From the NCBI GenBank assembly GCA_963691835.1, contig OY829383.1:3348001-3412000 (forward strand): 64,000 nucleotides of DNA, read 5' to 3'. The notes beneath the pieces are model-generated. The model worked only from the letters and a program-made list of their open reading frames with translations. It searched no databases and was not told the origin of the DNA. The translations under genes were made by a program, and so were the position numbers. Numbering within the stretch: the first letter of the stretch is position 1; every line of letters starts with the position of its first letter. Positions 62,764 to 64,000 of the stretch are shown piece by piece. Source of the stretch: G963691835 sp963691835 (GTDB lineage Bacteria; Pseudomonadota; Alphaproteobacteria; Thalassobaculales; Thalassobaculaceae).

Positions 62764-63405
62764 ATGGCAGCGAAGATCATCACCATCAACCAACAGAAGG
62801 GTGGGGCCGGGAAGACGACGCTGGTCGCACACTTGGCGGTCGGCTGGGCCATTGCGGGCAAACGGGTTTCCGTCGTCGACATCGACCCCCAGGCAAGTCT
62901 GTCGTCCTGGAACGAGATGCGTGTTGAAAAACTGGGCGAGGAAGCGGCCTCGGTCGACGGCCGCTTGTCGGTTGGCGCGGTGACCGGTTGGCGGATCGGC
63001 AATGAGATCGAGCGGCGGGCCCGGGAAGCCGACATTGTCCTGGTGGACTCCCCTCCACACGCGGAGACTGAGGCCAAACTGGCAGTGCGCGCGGCGGATG
63101 TGGTCGTCGTCCCGCTTCAGCCGAGCCCGATGGACGTTTGGGCGAGTCGGACCACCGTCAAACTCGCCGGGAGCGAGGGCACCGACGCCCTGCTAGTTCT
63201 GAACAGAGTGCCGCCCCGGGCGCGACTGACCGAGGATCTTGCCGAGGCAATTGCCGATCTGTCCGCGCCGTTGGCGGAAACAACGATCGGCAACCGGGTC
63301 GCGCTCGCCGCCAGTATGCTGGAAGGCAAGGGCATTGCGGAGTTCCAGCCGAGAAGTGCGGCCGCCCGGGAACTGGCGGCTCTTGCCCGGGAACTCTCCG
63401 CGTAG
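62764..63405 (+). CDS. ParA/MinD-superfamily ATPase
   Basis: The 213-residue protein has the deviant Walker A QQKGGAGKTT with the signature Lys near residue 12, VVDIDPQASLSSW, VLVDSPPHAE as the Walker B region and LLVLNRVPP. It is short, consistent with orphan ParA-like positioning ATPases rather than chromosomal Soj. No ParB gene or clear parS site is visible. The ATG at 62764 fits the family start and the frame back to 62599 is leader. A gene of unknown function starts 12 bases after its stop. Confidence 0.88.
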   Translation: MAAKIITINQQKGGAGKTTLVAHLAVGWAIAGKRVSVVDIDPQASLSSWNEMRVEKLGEEAASVDGRLSVGAVTGWRIGNEIERRAREADIVLVDSPPHAETEAKLAVRAADVVVVPLQPSPMDVWASRTTVKLAGSEGTDALLVLNRVPPRARLTEDLAEAIADLSAPLAETTIGNRVALAASMLEGKGIAEFQPRSAAARELAALARELSA

Positions 63406-63417
63406 GACGCTCGTCCT

Positions 63418-64000
63418 ATGCATCTCGTCTGGAAACAGATTGCGGGCGGTGGCCTCGACGGCTCGTGGTTCGATCCGGAAATCCGCGCCACCCGGCCGTC
63501 CATCGTCTTTGGCGGGAAACTATACGTCGGTGTCTATGGAGAGCGGCCGGGCTCGGCGGCGGTGTGGTCGTTCGATAACGTGAGATGGTCGAAGGTCTAC
63601 GAGGCCGAGACGCAAGGGCACAGCTTCAACCGTATCAATGCGTTGTCGATTTGGCGGGGCAGGCTGATCATCGGCGCTGGCCAGAAAGGAGAGGCGGGAA
63701 GCGCCACTGTCCTCTCCCACTCATCCGACACCGGCGAGGATAAGCCAGCCGCCATTGTTCAGTCCTTTCGGGATACGGCGGCCAGTTTCATCGACTCTCT
63801 CTCGGCAAACGGCGACGACCTGATCGTTGGTCTTGGCGGCGGAGAAGGACGGCTTGAGCAAGCGCTTTCCATTTTGGATGGAGCGGGTCGGACGGATGTC
63901 AGCCCACCTTCTCCCCTGGATGGCTCCTACGCCATGACCATTTTTCGCGGCAGAACCGTCACGGGAAGTTACGACCGGGATCGGCTGACCACCGTCTCCG
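63418..64000 (+). CDS. Protein of unknown function, possible beta-propeller, cut by right window edge
   Basis: The frame opens at the ATG at 63418 (MHLVWKQIAGGGLDGSW) and remains open to the last base, giving 194 codons. Short repeating blocks with strand-Gly pattern (FGGKLYVGVYGE, WRGRLIIGAGQK, NGDDLIVGLGGGEG, FRGRTVTGSYD) resemble propeller blades. No signal peptide is seen. Twelve bases separate it from the ParA-like gene, suggesting a shared transcript. I do not recognise a family. Confidence 0.6.
   Translation, partial: MHLVWKQIAGGGLDGSWFDPEIRATRPSIVFGGKLYVGVYGERPGSAAVWSFDNVRWSKVYEAETQGHSFNRINALSIWRGRLIIGAGQKGEAGSATVLSHSSDTGEDKPAAIVQSFRDTAASFIDSLSANGDDLIVGLGGGEGRLEQALSILDGAGRTDVSPPSPLDGSYAMTIFRGRTVTGSYDRDRLTTVS

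Overview
The window reads as a GC-rich chromosomal segment of an alphaproteobacterium, most like the marine or aquatic Rhodospirillales-type lineages. Supporting hints are an SDHAF4/DUF1674 protein, a PAS_5 protein, a short XRE regulator of alphaproteobacterial type, a Liv-type (HAAT) transporter and a DddP-type DMSP lyase. This placement is an inference from protein families; no rRNA or tRNA gene was found to anchor it. I see no insertion sequence, phage, CRISPR array or integrase. Genes are packed tightly, many with 4-base start/stop overlaps.

Layout. 1-6.9 kb is mostly housekeeping: a PLP amino-acid decarboxylase cut by the left edge, an SDH assembly factor, HtpX protease, RsmB rRNA methyltransferase, a MoxR ATPase with a small exported protein, an AT-rich island and an OmpA-type lipoprotein ending in a clear intrinsic terminator. 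6.9-16.2 kb holds SDR, MsrA, enoyl-CoA hydratase, an acyl-CoA synthetase, a DMT transporter, a second SDR, a PAS_5 protein, a flavin monooxygenase, an alpha/beta hydrolase and a sulfotransferase-like protein. 16.2-24.6 kb holds cytochrome b561, creatininase, amidase, a PAS-GGDEF-EAL protein with a membrane-anchored partner of unknown role, a YedK peptidase and CysQ.

24.6-37.2 kb is one coherent catabolic locus. A CoA ligase and a complete livKHMGF transporter point left, and a fused hydratase/dehydrogenase, a thiolase and two paired acyl-CoA dehydrogenases point right. The gene set matches the pim (pimelate/dicarboxylate beta-oxidation) genes of Rhodopseudomonas palustris. 37.2-42.6 kb holds a DAO-family FAD oxidoreductase divergent from a DddP-type DMSP lyase in which every metal and catalytic residue that I recall falls at the correct spacing. 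It is followed by an XRE regulator with an AT-rich leader, two hairpins, an iron-dependent alcohol dehydrogenase and a GNAT.

42.8-45.1 kb carries an unusual class III nucleotide cyclase and a membrane protein. 45.2-49.2 kb is a four-gene run (N-acyl-D-amino-acid deacylase, D-2-hydroxyacid dehydrogenase, PxpA/LamB-YcsF protein, and an SDR lacking its catalytic Tyr and Lys). 50.1-56.0 kb is a tight five-gene operon (PuuE-like deacetylase, MmgE/PrpD protein, phenylacetate-CoA-ligase-like enzyme, amidase, and an alpha/beta hydrolase without a nucleophile serine) that I cannot assign to a known pathway. 56.0-64.0 kb has GNAT, a DmdC/FadE-type acyl-CoA dehydrogenase, a TetR repressor and divergent SDR sharing two operator-like palindromes, an FAD-linked oxidase, Sua5/TsaC, a ParA-like ATPase and a truncated gene of unknown function.

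The best candidates for new biology are the 50.1-56.0 kb operon, the dddP neighbourhood, and the 45.2-49.2 kb run with its noncanonical SDR.
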